The notes under the pieces were generated by a model. It made no database searches and was not told the origin of the DNA. It was given only the letters and a program-made list of their open reading frames with translations. From Patescibacteria group bacterium (GTDB taxonomy: Bacteria; Patescibacteriota; Minisyncoccia; UBA6257; 02-FULL-45-10c), in contig JAMCXE010000018.1 in assembly GCA_023474975.1 (NCBI GenBank), positions 1-29,777 on the forward strand: 29,777 nt of DNA, in the 5' to 3' direction. The number at the start of each line of letters is the position of its first letter. Position 1 is the stretch's first letter. The position numbers were made by a program, and so were the translations under genes. Shown one piece after another: positions 28,999-29,777 of the stretch.

Positions 28999-29777
28999 AT
29001 GAAAAAAATATCGATCTGGATCTATGTATCCATCTTGTTGTTGCTGGGAGTTTTTTATGCTCTATATTTAACTTTATGGTCTCAAAACAAACCGGCTGCT
29101 TTACGGCAAAATAATAACGAAAAGCTGTTTGCGACCGTGCTGTATATGTGTAATGGGGGGAAAAAGCTAACCGCTCAATATTTTGAAAACGCCTCAAAGC
29201 CGATCGCGATTCCGGGCCAGCCCCCTATTCCAAGCGGAAGGGTAATGGTAGCTCTAGACGATGGGCGTTCACTGAATTTGCCAAGAACAATATCGGCCGA
29301 TGGGCTTAGATATGCCAATAACGACGAATCATTTGTTTTTTGGAGCAAGAATAATGGAGTACTGATATTGGAAAATGGCCAAGAAAAAAACTATACCGGA
29401 TGCATAGAGATCGCTCCGAACGATACAAAGAATGATCTTGATCAGATCTATGAAAGTGGCGCAAAAGGATTTTCCATAAGATATCCGCAGGGGTACACCC
29501 TCAATGAATCTTTCCAAAACCAACTTTCTCCCAACAAAAAGATCTCCGGGGTTCAATTTAAAATCCCAGCATCTCTTGCCGAGGGGACGAATCTTGCTCC
29601 CGATAGCTATGTAAGCGTCGAGCAAATTCCCAATGCTCAGAATTGCGCCGCCAACATATTTTTGTATGCCAGTAAAATTAAGACCATTAATATTACAGAG
29701 GGGGGCAATGATTATTCAGTTGCTTCAACCACCGACGCCGCCGCAGGAAACAGGTATCAAGAAACTATCTATGCCTT
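28999..29777 (+). CDS. Membrane-anchored MliC-like lysozyme inhibitor domain protein (cut by window edge)
   Basis: An open frame from ATG 28999 to the right edge, 259 codons seen. It starts MKKISIWIYVSILLLLGVFY, a signal anchor. Residues of about 45-135 match the MliC/PliC fold (C-type lysozyme inhibitor): FATVLYMCNGGKKLTAQYFEN, given as TVLYMCNGGKKLTAQYFEN, then VALDDGRSLNLPRTISADGLRY, given as DDGRSLNLPRTISADGLRY, FVFWSKNNGVLILENGQ and YTGCIEI. The two Cys probably form the usual disulfide. A second domain follows (KGFSIRYPQGYTLNE, FKIPASLAEGTNL), probably exported too. It would be on the cell surface and could protect the wall from host or environmental lysozyme. The C-terminus is outside the window. 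Confidence 0.8.
   Translation, partial: MKKISIWIYVSILLLLGVFYALYLTLWSQNKPAALRQNNNEKLFATVLYMCNGGKKLTAQYFENASKPIAIPGQPPIPSGRVMVALDDGRSLNLPRTISADGLRYANNDESFVFWSKNNGVLILENGQEKNYTGCIEIAPNDTKNDLDQIYESGAKGFSIRYPQGYTLNESFQNQLSPNKKISGVQFKIPASLAEGTNLAPDSYVSVEQIPNAQNCAANIFLYASKIKTINITEGGNDYSVASTTDAAAGNRYQETIYA

Overview
The window looks like an accessory-containing stretch of a Patescibacteria (Candidate Phyla Radiation, Parcubacteria-like) chromosome. This is inferred from AT-rich DNA, shortened housekeeping proteins (484-aa IF-2, 468-aa AspRS without its GAD domain, 740-aa ValRS), many small membrane proteins, and interspersed palindromic repeats of a kind common in these genomes. The host assignment rests on pattern recognition, not on a database search.

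Layout. Positions 1-4750 carry an incomplete membrane protein, rpmA, a convergent S41 protease (ctp) with thpR, a small hypothetical gene, the def-fmt pair and a 50-aa membrane protein. Positions 4864-9148 carry a processive family 2 glycosyltransferase, tRNA-Glu and a P-type (P3A-like) proton ATPase. Positions 9160-14390 carry aspS behind a clear T-box leader, then tsaD and valS. Positions 14488-20525 carry a PrsW-type protease, Hsp20, an ABC-F ATPase, a patatin-like lipase, a frameshifted DUF5652-like gene and an ABC exporter. Positions 20600-23113 carry tRNA-Leu, tRNA-Cys, rbfA, infB and a GIY-YIG protein. Positions 23141-28590 form a repeat-bounded accessory island beside an odd class II tRNA. 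The window ends with a DUF2892-like membrane protein and an incomplete lysozyme-inhibitor (MliC-like) protein.

The island is the most striking part. A LexA-type repressor, a DNA methyltransferase and a TdeIII-like restriction endonuclease form one operon. A single-pass membrane protein and a CD-NTase-like nucleotidyltransferase form a second, divergent operon. The two start from overlapping promoters whose -10 boxes lie inside one 10-bp palindrome, which suggests joint control by LexA. The module is bounded by 105-106-bp inverted repeats with a 63-bp identical core, and a 19-bp direct repeat of the tRNA 3' end recurs at the far boundary. No integrase or transposase is visible.

A second theme is palindromic or short-period repeats inserted in frame inside essential genes (fmt twice, tsaD twice, valS, the glycosyltransferase). 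They add surface peptides without breaking the reading frame. Much of the rest is translation machinery: L27, Def, Fmt, AspRS, TsaD, ValRS, IF-2, RbfA and four tRNAs.
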